From positions 1,080,824 to 1,144,823 of the forward strand of contig NZ_MSCH01000003.1 in NCBI RefSeq assembly GCF_002954545.1: DNA of 64,000 bases, given 5' to 3'. Under the pieces are notes generated by a model. That model was not told the origin of the DNA. It made no database searches and saw only the letters and a program-made list of their open reading frames with translations. The position numbers were made by a program, and so were the translations under genes. The DNA comes from Psychrosphaera saromensis (lineage in GTDB: Bacteria > Pseudomonadota > Gammaproteobacteria > Enterobacterales > Alteromonadaceae). Below, in pieces: positions 1 through 8,909 of this stretch (position 1 is its first letter; each line of letters opens with the position of its first letter).

Positions 1-90
1 GTTGTTCGTGTACCTTTATTTGTGCAAACAGGCGAAGTCATTAAAGTTGATACGCGTACTGGCGATTATGTTGGCCGTGTACAAAAATAA
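1..90 (+). CDS. efp: Elongation factor P, C-terminal end (partial)
   Basis: The window opens inside a reading frame that encodes 29 residues and stops at 88-90. It ends in the typical EF-P OB-fold tail, with VDTRTGDYVGRV close to the stop. EF-P relieves ribosome stalling at polyproline and is activated by lysylation of a conserved lysine outside this window. The next gene encodes EpmA, the enzyme that performs that modification, which supports the call. Only the last part is visible. Confidence 0.9.
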   Translation, partial: VVRVPLFVQTGEVIKVDTRTGDYVGRVQK

Positions 91-118
91 CATTCTCGTT
101 AAAGAGTACATAGTTATT

Positions 119-147
119 AAAAAAGCCTGACGATGTCGGGCTTTTTA
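119..147 (+). terminator. Intrinsic terminator after efp
   Basis: A hairpin with arms AAAAGCCTGAC and GTCGGGCTTTT (one G-T pair) and a GAT loop, followed by a T run, about 30 bases after the efp stop. It separates efp from epmA. Confidence 0.8.
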
Positions 148-217
148 GTAATTACACTTTACACCTCCCGTTTTAGGGCTCGCTTAAATTTAAAATGCTT
201 AATTGGAAAAGAATGAC

Positions 218-1234
218 ATGTGGCAACCTTCAGCATCAATCCCAACGTTAAAAGCACGCTCTATTTTTCTTGCGGCCATTAGGCAGTTTTTTGCGAGTAA
301 AGATGTGTGGGAAGTAGAAACACCAATCTTAAGTAACAACACAGTGACCGACTTACACTTGGATGCGTTTAATACCCAATTTAACTTTGATGTCACAGGC
401 GAACAAAAATCATTGTTTTTACAAACTTCGCCAGAGTTTGCCATGAAACGATTATTAGCCGCTGACAGTGGTGCTATTTTCCAAATTACTAAAGCTTTTA
501 GGCATGAAGCCGCAGGGCGCTTTCATAACCCAGAATTCACTATGCTTGAATGGTATCGCCCAGACTTTGACGATAAAAAACTGATGGCAGAATTAGATGA
601 GTTACTGCAATTCACCATAAATACTAAGCCCGCAATTTACCTGAGTTACCAACAGGCATTTATTGATTATCTGTCTTTTGACCCGCTAGCGACTAATTTA
701 ACGGAATTAAAAAGTATTATTACCAAGCATTCAACCGATGAATGGCTACAACAAGAGACCAAGACTGATACTTTATTGCAATGGTTGTTTAGCATGAAAA
801 TAGAGCCTCTTTTGGGTTTACATAGCGCCTTAAATGCAAGCGAAAACCCAGAAAAAAAACTATCAAGCGATGATTGGACTCCATGTTTTATTTACGACTT
901 CCCTGCAAGCCAAGCGTCATTGGCAAAAGTAAGCCAAAGTGACTCGCGAGTGGCACATAGATTTGAGTTGTATTATCAAGGTGTGGAATTGGCAAATGGC
1001 TTTTATGAACTACAAGATAACAAAGAGCAATTACGCAGATTCAACGCAGACAATGCGCTGAGAGTACAAGCTGGATTACCAGCAAAGCCGATAGACAATA
1101 ATTTGTTAGCGGCACTGGAAAGTGGTTTGCCAGATTGTGCAGGTGTTGCTGTAGGAATCGACCGCTTATTTATGCTGAAACAAAATTTAACCCACATAAA
1201 TCAAGCCATCGCATTTGATGTGAGCAGGGCATAA
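218..1234 (+). CDS. epmA: EF-P beta-lysine ligase EpmA (PoxA/GenX)
   Basis: A class II aminoacyl-tRNA synthetase-like enzyme that activates (R)-beta-lysine and attaches it to EF-P in the cytoplasm; it lacks a tRNA anticodon-binding domain. The N-terminal WQPSASIPTLKAR matches the E. coli protein closely. Class II motifs follow: the FRHEAAGRFHNPEFTMLEWY region near residue 100, FPASQASLA, ELANGFYEL, and the C-terminal GVAVGIDRL. The length (about 338 aa) fits the family. The frame could begin at TTG 203, but ATG 218 has GGAAAAG upstream, so I chose it. It directly follows efp, its substrate's gene. Confidence 0.95.
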   Translation: MWQPSASIPTLKARSIFLAAIRQFFASKDVWEVETPILSNNTVTDLHLDAFNTQFNFDVTGEQKSLFLQTSPEFAMKRLLAADSGAIFQITKAFRHEAAGRFHNPEFTMLEWYRPDFDDKKLMAELDELLQFTINTKPAIYLSYQQAFIDYLSFDPLATNLTELKSIITKHSTDEWLQQETKTDTLLQWLFSMKIEPLLGLHSALNASENPEKKLSSDDWTPCFIYDFPASQASLAKVSQSDSRVAHRFELYYQGVELANGFYELQDNKEQLRRFNADNALRVQAGLPAKPIDNNLLAALESGLPDCAGVAVGIDRLFMLKQNLTHINQAIAFDVSRA

Positions 1235-1263
1235 CTATTTCAAAAATAGGTTTAGTTGGCGCT

Positions 1264-1968
1264 TTACTGCGAAAAACCATTAATAACATTAAATGCATGT
1301 AACGGGTCGTTAGCAAATATGCCATCGACCTCATTTTGATAACACCATTGTATTTCTTGAGTGTGATCAATGGTGAAAATATACACCTGAGTACCAAGCG
1401 CTTTCACTTCATTCAAAAAGGCCTTGTTTACACAGTCCATATCTAAATGAATACTAAATACCGCAAAGTGAGTCAGATATTTTTTAATGTCTATTGGGCG
1501 ATTAGTCAGTAGTAAACCAAGCTTTAAACTTGCATCTAAAATATGTAATTTTTTTAAGTACACATGATTAAAAGAAGAAATGATCAGGTTTTCCATTGGG
1601 AAGTTAACTTTGTCACAAACCAGTTTTAGCTTTTTAAAGAACAAACCTATGCTTCTGATCTTCTTCAATTCAATATTAAGGACTAACGACTTATCGGCTA
1701 ATTCTTCAATGAGCCATTCCAGAGTTGGAATTGGTTTGCCATCTTTGCCCACAATGTTGGCAACATCATCTTCAGTTAAATTGATGGTTTTTTTATCAAT
1801 ATCAAATAAGCGGGTTAACCATCTGTCGTGGATAACAATGAAGTCTTCTCCAGCTTGAAACAAATCTATTTCCACTCCAGCCATAATACTCGAGTCACAT
1901 TGGCTAATCGCCGTTTGGCTATTTTCGGGAAAGTGAGCTGAAATACCTCGGTGAGCAAATATTTTCAT
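1264..1968 (-). CDS. Glycerophosphodiester phosphodiesterase family protein
   Basis: A 234-residue cytoplasmic-type GDPD without a signal peptide. It starts MKIFAHRG and carries HRG...PEN, then VEIDLF and VIHD, the metal-binding and catalytic signature of the family. GDPDs hydrolyse deacylated phospholipid head groups to glycerol-3-phosphate and an alcohol. The size is close to UgpQ, but orthology to ugpQ is not shown because no ugp transporter genes are nearby. It is convergent with epmA, with 29 bases between the stops. An upstream permease gene on the same strand may share its transcript. Confidence 0.85.
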   Translation of the reverse strand: MKIFAHRGISAHFPENSQTAISQCDSSIMAGVEIDLFQAGEDFIVIHDRWLTRLFDIDKKTINLTEDDVANIVGKDGKPIPTLEWLIEELADKSLVLNIELKKIRSIGLFFKKLKLVCDKVNFPMENLIISSFNHVYLKKLHILDASLKLGLLLTNRPIDIKKYLTHFAVFSIHLDMDCVNKAFLNEVKALGTQVYIFTIDHTQEIQWCYQNEVDGIFANDPLHAFNVINGFSQ

Positions 1969-2016
1969 TGAATACTCTATCTTAATGATCGTAAATTAAG
2001 GTTGGCAAAGATTAAA

Positions 2017-2928
2017 TTATGGCTCTTTGTATAGTTTCTTGGCTTGTTTATTCGATAAATAAGTTTCATATATCGCCGCCGACAATATGATAACGCCACC
2101 TAATAATGTCATTAGCTTTGGCACTTCTGCAAGGATAATAAAACCTAAAGCTATACCGTACAAAGGTTGTAAATAAGCAATTAATCCTGCGGTTCGAGCC
2201 GAGAGCTTATGAATGGCTGAGGCAAATAAAACATGAGGAGCCGCAGAGAAAAACGCGGTTAATAAAATAAGTAGCTGCCAATTGTCCACAGAAACATCCA
2301 TTGGCGTGTTGCCCACAAAAGGTATCAATACAATGGCGGTGACTAAAAACTGATAGAACATGCTTTGAGTACCAGAGTACTCTGTAAAATAGTGCTGGAT
2401 ACCAATATTTCTTAATGCCATCGCAAGGGCTGACACAACGCCTAATACGATACCAAGTAGATAGTCGTCAGTTAATGCAATCTCAGAGCTCCACAACGAT
2501 GGGAACAGCATACTAATACCAAAAGTAACAACGACACTGATTAAAATGTCCCGTACAGAAGGGAGTTTCTTACGAACAAGAGGCTCTAATAAAACGGTCA
2601 AAACAGGGTAGGTAAATAACGTGATCATACCAACCGCTACTGAGGACATTTGAATACTGGTAAAATAAGTAACCCAATGCAGCGCGGCCAACAAGCCTAA
2701 TATCAGCGCAATTTTATAATCTTTAAAGGAGTTTAAGCGTATTTTGCTTTTGCTTAACACTAATATTGCTAGCAGCAGAACGACCGTTAATAAACTACGG
2801 TAAGCAATAATATCTAATGCAGGAAGTTGGATAAGTTTAGCGAATAATCCAGAGACACCTAGAAGCATAACTCCTAAGTGTAATTTGACCATTGGATGCG
2901 GGTCAGTAAATAGCTTGTTTAAGCTCAA
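2017..2928 (-). CDS. EamA/DMT-family permease
   Basis: A 303-residue inner-membrane protein with about ten hydrophobic segments in two related halves, the usual EamA layout. Segments such as LHLGVMLLGVSGLFAKLI, ILGLLAALHWVTYFTSI and LTLLGGVIILSAAIYETYL are typical. The SARTAGLIAYLQPLYGIALGF stretch matches the conserved EamA motif in the second half. The family exports small metabolites such as amino acids; the substrate here cannot be inferred. It lies between the phosphodiesterase and psd on the same strand. Confidence 0.85.
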   Translation of the reverse strand: MSLNKLFTDPHPMVKLHLGVMLLGVSGLFAKLIQLPALDIIAYRSLLTVVLLLAILVLSKSKIRLNSFKDYKIALILGLLAALHWVTYFTSIQMSSVAVGMITLFTYPVLTVLLEPLVRKKLPSVRDILISVVVTFGISMLFPSLWSSEIALTDDYLLGIVLGVVSALAMALRNIGIQHYFTEYSGTQSMFYQFLVTAIVLIPFVGNTPMDVSVDNWQLLILLTAFFSAAPHVLFASAIHKLSARTAGLIAYLQPLYGIALGFIILAEVPKLMTLLGGVIILSAAIYETYLSNKQAKKLYKEP

Positions 2929-2966
2929 TGAATTAATTCGCTCATATATGTACTAACTAAACGGTG

Positions 2967-3827
2967 TTATACCACGTCAGCGAAATGTTCGCCTAAACGG
3001 GTAACTGAACCAGCTGTTAATTCTTCAACAAATTTAATTTTGTCTTTGCCAAATAAACAAACAACCGTAGAGCCTAGTTTAAAGCGACCCATTTCTTCGC
3101 CTTTGTCTAATACAATCGCGTCGTCGCCATCACTCGGGTAAGTCCATTGTTTTAATGTGCCACGTGGAGGAGTAATGTTTCCTTCCCACACTGTTTCAAT
3201 ACTACGAACAATAGTGGCACCAACGAGTACCATGGCCATTGGGCCTATTTCTGTATCAAATACACAAACAACACGTTCGTTACGTGCAAATAAGTTTGGT
3301 ACATTAGCAGCCGTTAAAGGATTTACTGAGAACGCATCACCAGGAACATAAATCATGTCGGTTAATGTGCCTTTTACTGGCATATGTAATCTATGGTAAT
3401 CACTAGGTGCTAAGTAGATAGTGGCAAAGTCACCATCTTCAAATTTGTCTGCAATCGCTTGATCGCCACCAACTAATTCTAAAGTAGAATAATAATGATT
3501 TTTAGCTTGTACCAAAGTACCGTCTTTAATTGGACCTAATTGGCTTACTGCGCCATCAACTGGGTGAGCCAGTTTGTTTTCATCTTCAATTATTGGACGT
3601 ACGCCTTGCGCTAATTCGCGGGTAAAAAAGTCATTAAAGGTTTTAAAATGTGCAGGGTCTGAATGTTTAGCTTCATCCATATTAATGTCATAGGCTTTAA
3701 TAAAGCTTTTAATTAATCCAGTTGTAACAAAACCAAGTTTAGCTCTTGCTAAAAAGCCAACTAATTTAGACACACCGTGTTTTGGTAGCGCGTATTGGAA
3801 CGCGATTTTAAAGTTATCAAAATTCAC
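2967..3827 (-). CDS. psd: Phosphatidylserine decarboxylase proenzyme
   Basis: Makes phosphatidylethanolamine from phosphatidylserine at the inner membrane. The protein has 286 residues, the family length. It contains [11 protein letters not shown], the [10 protein letters not shown] active-site region, and the C-terminal LGST self-cleavage site, where cutting between G252 and S253 creates the pyruvoyl group on the alpha chain. The start is GTG with AAGGG seven bases upstream. The neighbouring rsgA and orn genes reproduce the conserved orn-rsgA-psd neighbourhood of gammaproteobacteria. Confidence 0.96.
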   Translation of the reverse strand: MNFDNFKIAFQYALPKHGVSKLVGFLARAKLGFVTTGLIKSFIKAYDINMDEAKHSDPAHFKTFNDFFTRELAQGVRPIIEDENKLAHPVDGAVSQLGPIKDGTLVQAKNHYYSTLELVGGDQAIADKFEDGDFATIYLAPSDYHRLHMPVKGTLTDMIYVPGDAFSVNPLTAANVPNLFARNERVVCVFDTEIGPMAMVLVGATIVRSIETVWEGNITPPRGTLKQWTYPSDGDDAIVLDKGEEMGRFKLGSTVVCLFGKDKIKFVEELTAGSVTRLGEHFADVV

Positions 3828-3942
3828 TTGTTTACCCTTAAGAATAACGATTTATTCTTGTAGTTATATTTATTCTGTCGCCATTATACCTGAGCTGTTT
3901 AATTGAATGAACAATTGTTTGTAACAGCGAATGTCGGCTTTA

Positions 3943-4998
3943 TTAACTTGGTTCTTTTGATTGATGACGTAACGTAATTTCATCAATGGTTTGTAATATG
4001 CGTTTATAGCTACTGTATCTTTCCTGTGAAACTTTGCCATCGGCAATGGCTTGCTGTAGTGCGCAGCCGGGATCTTTTTGATGTTTACAGTCTCTAAATT
4101 TACACAGAGTTAGATAAGGTCTAAATTCTATAAAGCCATATAAAATTTGCTCTGTCTCTAAATGCCACATGGCAAATTCACGCACACCAGGCGAGTCGAT
4201 AATAGAACCGCCATTATCAAGTCTATATAACCTTGATGCCGTGGTAGTGTGCACACCAAGTCGACTATTGTCAGACACTTGCTTAGTTAAGATATTCACT
4301 TCTGGCAGGATAGAGTTAACCAAAGATGATTTACCCACACCAGATTGACCAACAAATACACTGGTTTTACCAACTAATAAATCTCTGACCGAGGCGATAC
4401 CTTGTTCTTCAATTGCAGACATAGTTAGAACCTGGTAACCAATGCTTCTATACAGCTCGACCGTTTTCTCAACCGCTTCTTTGTTGGCTTCATCCAACAA
4501 GTCAATTTTATTGATAAGAATAATAGGCGTAATATCAAGCTGTTCTACTGCAACTAAATAACGGTCAATAATACTTGGCGCTAAATCTGGCAATAAAGCC
4601 GAAACAATAAATATTTGATCTATATTCGCCGCAACGGGTTTAAGGCCGTCGTAAAAATCTGGACGCACAAATACACTTTCTCTTGGTTCAACGGCTTCAA
4701 TGACGCCGCCAAAATCAGAGTCAGATACTTTGTAAGGACGCCAAATAACTTTGTCGCCACAGACTAACGAGCCAACAGCACGGCGAAGATCACAACGAAT
4801 AAGTTCACCTTCCGTACTTTCTACATCGGCATGTTGGCCGTAGCGGGTGATCACCTGACCAAAACGTTGCTCACCCAGCATAGAGTCGTCTACTTTATCA
4901 GTGGAAGAGCCTTTGTCTTTTGCCTTGGCAATACGTTTACTTTGGTTATCTTTAATTCGTCTTGATTGAGATTTGGTTAATTTCTTTTGTTTTGCCAC
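3943..4998 (-). CDS. rsgA: Small ribosomal subunit biogenesis GTPase RsgA
   Basis: A circularly permuted GTPase that checks late 30S assembly. In order it shows a basic N-terminal tail, an OB fold, the G4 motif INKID, then G1 GQSGVGKSSL, the TTTASRL switch region and G3 DSPG, and a C-terminal zinc knuckle (CKFRDCKHQKDPGC). The permuted motif order (G4 before G1) is diagnostic. Length is 351 residues. The start is GTG, with AGG upstream. It is divergent from orn, with 110 bases between them. Confidence 0.96.
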   Translation of the reverse strand: MAKQKKLTKSQSRRIKDNQSKRIAKAKDKGSSTDKVDDSMLGEQRFGQVITRYGQHADVESTEGELIRCDLRRAVGSLVCGDKVIWRPYKVSDSDFGGVIEAVEPRESVFVRPDFYDGLKPVAANIDQIFIVSALLPDLAPSIIDRYLVAVEQLDITPIILINKIDLLDEANKEAVEKTVELYRSIGYQVLTMSAIEEQGIASVRDLLVGKTSVFVGQSGVGKSSLVNSILPEVNILTKQVSDNSRLGVHTTTASRLYRLDNGGSIIDSPGVREFAMWHLETEQILYGFIEFRPYLTLCKFRDCKHQKDPGCALQQAIADGKVSQERYSSYKRILQTIDEITLRHQSKEPS

Positions 4999-5108
4999 TT
5001 TTGGCCTATGATTTAATTATAAAAACTTGTGAAAGTTAATAAAAAGAATAACAATGGTTTCATATTATACTTAACCATGCGCGATAAAAAGGATTCCGTA
5101 AGGCTTAT

Positions 5109-5654
5109 ATGTCATTTAGTGAAAATAATCTAATTTGGGTAGATCTGGAAATGACCGGATTGGAACCTCGTACCGATAAAGTACTCGAAATTGCGAGTAT
5201 CGTAACCGACAGTGATCTTAATATTTTGGCTGAAGGTCCAGAGATCGCGATTTATCAATCAGATGATGTGCTAGATAATATGGATGAGTGGTGCGTTAAT
5301 CAGCATGGCAAGTCAGGGCTAACCGCTCGCTGTAAAAGCAGCAAAGTGTCAGAGCAAGAAGCGTGTGAGATCACCATTGATTTTTTAAAAGATTATGTGC
5401 CAGCAGGAACTTCACCTATGTGTGGTAACAGCATCTGCCAAGACCGCCGTTTTATGCACATACACATGCTGACACTGGAAGACTTTTTCCATTATCGCAA
5501 TTTAGATGTCAGTACGGTAAAAGAGTTGGCAAAACGCTGGAAACCGGAGCTAGTTTCTAACTACAAGAAAAAAGGCGCACATTTAGCGTTAGACGATATA
5601 AGAGAAAGCATTGAAGAACTTAAACGTTACCGTGAACTGTTCTTTAAATTTTAA
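5109..5654 (+). CDS. orn: Oligoribonuclease
   Basis: A DEDDh 3'-5' exoribonuclease that clears 2-5 nt RNA and linear di-GMP. It has 181 residues, as in E. coli. The Exo I motif WVDLEMTGL is at the N terminus, [13 protein letters not shown] gives Exo II, and [18 protein letters not shown] gives Exo III with its histidine and aspartate. A TAAGG ribosome-binding site precedes the ATG. It is the divergent partner of rsgA. Confidence 0.97.
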   Translation: MSFSENNLIWVDLEMTGLEPRTDKVLEIASIVTDSDLNILAEGPEIAIYQSDDVLDNMDEWCVNQHGKSGLTARCKSSKVSEQEACEITIDFLKDYVPAGTSPMCGNSICQDRRFMHIHMLTLEDFFHYRNLDVSTVKELAKRWKPELVSNYKKKGAHLALDDIRESIEELKRYRELFFKF

Positions 5655-5715
5655 CGGTAAGTCTTAGCGTTAAACGCTAATTAATACATTTGGTATAAAT
5701 ACCGCAGAATAAAAC

Positions 5716-5740
5716 AAACCGCTTACTGAGCGGTTTTTTT
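5716..5740 (+). terminator. Terminator after orn
   Basis: A hairpin with arms AAACCGCT (5716-5723) and AGCGGTTT (5729-5736) and loop TACTG, running into a T tract. It ends the orn transcript. Confidence 0.85.
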
Positions 5741-5927
5741 GTGTCTGTTATTCGGCTTTACTTATATCTACTTGCTAGAGCCGTTAATTAATTCATCTAT
5801 GCAATTGATCTTAAATAAGATTAAAATCATATCACTATTTACAAGGTTATTAATTTAGAGCTTTTGCGTTGTGACTTTATGCAGAACTAGCTTTTATAAC
5901 TAATCCATTTAAGTTTCAGGTGTACCT

Positions 5928-6800
5928 TTGTTCTCACTTACACGTCGTCATTTAACAATTATTTCAGCTACTGTTATTAGCTTATTGTTGTGTTGGTATA
6001 TTTATCAAGTAAACGCTTACTCAGCCTATAGCCTTTTAGGTATGTTGGGCGCTTTATTTGCTAATGCGACAGGCGCTGGTGGCGGAGTGATTTTCATTCC
6101 TGCTTTTCAGCAGTTAGGTATTACACCCGAGCAATCGGTTGCTACCAGTTTTGCTATTCAATGTTTTGGCATGACAACGGGGACTGTGATGTGGCTCAAC
6201 CATGCTAAAACATGTCGGGTGGAAGATTGGAGTCTATTACCTAGCCTAAGCTTTTTATGTCTGCCGTTTGCCATTTTAGGTATTTGGACCGTTTATGGAC
6301 TTGAACTGTCATCACCTGGGTCGGTATCGTATTTGTTTGCCTATTTTTCAATATTTATCGGTGTTGGGCTTTTGTATACTGGTTTTAAAAAGTTGAGATC
6401 AGAAAAACAAAAAGCCCCTACGCAAGAAAAAAAGCAGGTGAATTATCAAGATAAAATGGCCTTAGTGGTATTAAGTTATTTGGGTGGCATACTCACAGCT
6501 TGGTTGTCGGTAGGCGTTGGTGAAATCATAGCCTTTTACCTTATATTCAGAGGGTATCGAGTGACGTTAGCAATAGCGGTCGCCGTGGTACTTTCTGCCG
6601 GCGCAGTCTGGTCTGGGATTGGTTATCATATTTATGAAAATAATATTTATTGGAGTGTTTTGTACTTTGCAGGACCCGGCGCAGTTATTGGTGGGATATT
6701 AGCTAAAAAGTTAGCCACTAGCATTCCTGTATTTCAACTTAAAATGTTCTTTGCTTGCTGGGTATTTGTTGCGGGTAGTATTGAATTGCTCGTTAACTAA
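5928..6800 (+). CDS. TSUP (TauE/SafE) family anion permease
   Basis: A 290-residue membrane protein with a GMLGALFANATGAGGGVIFIPAF motif near residue 40, characteristic of TauE/SafE permeases, and a related second half (LGGILTAWLSVGVGEIIAFYLI). Eight or so hydrophobic segments are visible. Family members export sulfite or sulfoacetate or move other small anions; the substrate is unknown here. The start is TTG with AGGTG just upstream, since no ATG fits the N terminus. It is a single gene, convergent with the DUF2721 gene through a shared hairpin. Confidence 0.85.
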   Translation: MFSLTRRHLTIISATVISLLLCWYIYQVNAYSAYSLLGMLGALFANATGAGGGVIFIPAFQQLGITPEQSVATSFAIQCFGMTTGTVMWLNHAKTCRVEDWSLLPSLSFLCLPFAILGIWTVYGLELSSPGSVSYLFAYFSIFIGVGLLYTGFKKLRSEKQKAPTQEKKQVNYQDKMALVVLSYLGGILTAWLSVGVGEIIAFYLIFRGYRVTLAIAVAVVLSAGAVWSGIGYHIYENNIYWSVLYFAGPGAVIGGILAKKLATSIPVFQLKMFFACWVFVAGSIELLVN

Positions 6801-6802
6801 TT

Positions 6803-6848
6803 CAGCTCTGTCTGCTCTTGGTAAAAGAGCAGAGAAAAAGCAGAGCTG
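6803..6848. terminator. Nested hairpin between convergent genes
   Basis: Outer arms CAGCTCTG (6803-6810) and CAGAGCTG (6841-6848) enclose inner arms CTGCTCT (6812-6818) and AGAGCAG (6826-6832). It fills the gap between the TSUP gene and the DUF2721 stop and probably ends transcription from both sides, although no long T run is present. Confidence 0.55.
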
Positions 6849-7289
6849 TTAATCTGATTTAAGTATATTTCGTATCTTTGATCTTTTCGTTGCTTTTACA
6901 CCTTTTAACGACTCCATAGACTCCAGTTCTATTTCAATTGCTCTGGTACTAATGTGTACTTCAAATAGTGACAGAACTAAAGATGCCGTTAGTGACGTTA
7001 AACTTAAGCCAAATAGTATGGAGCCAGAAAATGGCATATCAACAAATATAAGAAACATGGCTATAGTGCATAATAAAAAGCTTAACACTCCAGCGCTTTG
7101 CATCGCTCTAATTAAAAAAAGTCGGGTGCGTAAATTGGATATCTGACGCTTTACGACTAACTCTAATCCTTCATTATCACGTTTATTCAATCCCCTGATC
7201 AGCTGAGCTAACACTAAAAAACGATTGGTGTAAGCAAGTAACAATAAAGAAATTGCAGGAAACAATAAAGCTGGGGTTGTTAGAGTCAT
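6849..7289 (-). CDS. DUF2721 family membrane protein
   Basis: A 146-residue protein matching the DUF2721 layout: an N-terminal transmembrane segment (TPALLFPAISLLLLAYTNRFL), a charged loop (RGLNKRDNEGLELVVKRQ), and two more helices (GVLSFLLCTIAMFLIFV and SILFGLSLTSLTASLVLSLFEV), with a charged C-terminal tail. The function of the family is unknown. The ATG start has no strong ribosome-binding site. It is divergent from the DUF416 gene. Confidence 0.8.
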   Translation of the reverse strand: MTLTTPALLFPAISLLLLAYTNRFLVLAQLIRGLNKRDNEGLELVVKRQISNLRTRLFLIRAMQSAGVLSFLLCTIAMFLIFVDMPFSGSILFGLSLTSLTASLVLSLFEVHISTRAIEIELESMESLKGVKATKRSKIRNILKSD

Positions 7290-7400
7290 GTGATAATAAG
7301 CCGTTATCCGTTCGATTTTAAAATCATACAGCTATCGAATATCTAGGTCTATTGTTATAATGCAGATAATTTCAGCCTGATATAACAATTTATCAATAAA

Positions 7401-8075
7401 GTGAGAAGTCATTTGGCCAATTCATCTAATAAAGCATCACCGAAGAAAAAGACATCTAACAAAAGCTCAGCTCACGAAAAAACCAATAACTTTCAACGTA
7501 TTCGTGAATTATCAAGAAAGCAGCAAAGCGTTTTATCTTTAGCCTTGTTAGAAAGAATGAAACCAAATTATCAATTATTTGCTCATGTGACAGAATTCCC
7601 ACAGCCTTATATCTTGGATAATATAGCCAATAGCTTGTGGGAAAAGCTATTAGTTAAAAACGCTAAAGTTAACTTTGCTGTGATGGAAGAGAAAATAGAA
7701 GAGTTAACTCCAGACGAGTTAGACTTTGATGTATACGGCGTTTACCCAGCAATTTATTATTGCACAGGATTATTAACCTATCTTAATGGCGAGCAAAGTG
7801 AAGAAGAATACGACTCGGTTGCCATCGCTAAAATATCGCAAGGCTGTATTGTGCACCTTATTGAATATCAAGCTGGTGATATTGAATTAGAAAATGAAGT
7901 TATCCGTGAGCACGAATTGATGACGGCCGAAATGTCAGTATTGACCGACTTAATTGATTGGTTATCAACCACCAGATTGAAAGATTTGGACTTGAAATCA
8001 ATTCGCAGTAAAGCATTAGAAATCGTATTTGCTGATGGCGTAACCAATATTGGTATAGAGCTAGAAAGCGAATAA
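7401..8075 (+). CDS. DUF416 (YjaG-like) protein
   Basis: A 224-residue soluble protein resembling E. coli YjaG. Shared features are the ERMKPNYQLF segment, the LWEKLLVKNAKVNF segment and FDVYGVYPAIYYC, where YjaG has DFDLYGVYPAID. The function of the family is not established. An extra lysine- and serine-rich N terminus of about 30 residues precedes the domain. The frame can begin at GTG 7401 or TTG 7413; GAGAAG lies before the latter, so the start is uncertain. It is convergent with rraA. Confidence 0.8.
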   Translation: MRSHLANSSNKASPKKKTSNKSSAHEKTNNFQRIRELSRKQQSVLSLALLERMKPNYQLFAHVTEFPQPYILDNIANSLWEKLLVKNAKVNFAVMEEKIEELTPDELDFDVYGVYPAIYYCTGLLTYLNGEQSEEEYDSVAIAKISQGCIVHLIEYQAGDIELENEVIREHELMTAEMSVLTDLIDWLSTTRLKDLDLKSIRSKALEIVFADGVTNIGIELESE

Positions 8076-8140
8076 AGAGTAAAGTAAATAAAGCGAATGC
8101 TTATAAAAGCTTAGCCAATAAAAAGTTATAAACACAAATA

Positions 8141-8173
8141 AAAAAAGAGGTGATAATTTCACCTCTTTTTTTT
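8141..8173. terminator. Bidirectional terminator between DUF416 gene and rraA
   Basis: Arms AAAAGAGGTGA and TCACCTCTTTT around a TAATT loop, with A runs before and T runs after, so it can act on both strands between two convergent genes. Confidence 0.85.
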
Positions 8174-8207
8174 ACTGTAATTTTTATGACTAGCTCAGTC
8201 GATATCT

Positions 8208-8693
8208 TTATTCGATATCAAGTGGCTCAGCAGAAAGGATTGTACCTGTGCTGTCAGCATAAATATGATCATCTGGTAAAAACGTAACGCCTGCAAAGTT
8301 AATTGCAATATCATCTTCACCAGCGCCTGTATCAGCAGCTGCCACTGGAATTGAGTTTAAGGCTAAGATGCCAATGCTAAACTCTTCAAGGGCGTCAACT
8401 TCTCTAACGCTGCCATTACAGATAATACCTTCCCATTTATTCTCAACGGCCATCTCAACGATTTCAGCATTTAATAAACCAGAACGAATTGAACCGCCAC
8501 CATCAATGACTAACACTTTACCTAAGCCAGATTGGTTTAATACTGTCATGATCAAGCCATTGTCTTCAAAACATTTGATTGTCTGAACTTGACCACCAAA
8601 TGATGTCACACCACCATAATGTTCAAAAATTGGTGACAGTACGTCAATTTGCTCAGCAAACATATCGCATAATTCTGAGGTGTTGTAATCCAT
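8208..8693 (-). CDS. rraA: Ribonuclease E activity regulator RraA
   Basis: A trimeric protein that binds the RNase E/degradosome scaffold and inhibits RNA decay. It begins [12 protein letters not shown] and continues [40 protein letters not shown] and the C-terminal [12 protein letters not shown], close to E. coli RraA along its whole length. Starting at the ATG at 8693 gives 161 residues, the E. coli length; a start 21 bases upstream is possible but would add seven unconserved residues. Confidence 0.95.
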   Translation of the reverse strand: MDYNTSELCDMFAEQIDVLSPIFEHYGGVTSFGGQVQTIKCFEDNGLIMTVLNQSGLGKVLVIDGGGSIRSGLLNAEIVEMAVENKWEGIICNGSVREVDALEEFSIGILALNSIPVAAADTGAGEDDIAINFAGVTFLPDDHIYADSTGTILSAEPLDIE

Positions 8694-8857
8694 GTGGAGT
8701 CCCGTTAATGGCATTGAATAATTCTACAAAGGCAAAGTATATGATCAGAACTCAGCAATACCAGTAATTTCAACAAAGCATGTAAAAATAATTGTAAAGG
8801 AAAGCTGGCGGAACGCTTTATTTGGCATGATTAAGCAAGAAGACAAAAAGACGTAAC

Positions 8858-8883
8858 AAAAAAGGAGCCTAAGCTCCTTTTTT
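8858..8883 (-). terminator. Terminator after purH
   Basis: A hairpin with arms AAAAAAGGAGC and GCTCCTTTTTT around a four-base loop, lying just past the purH stop on the minus strand. Confidence 0.85.
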
Positions 8884-8909
8884 AACATTAACTATTTAAA
8901 CGCTAGTGT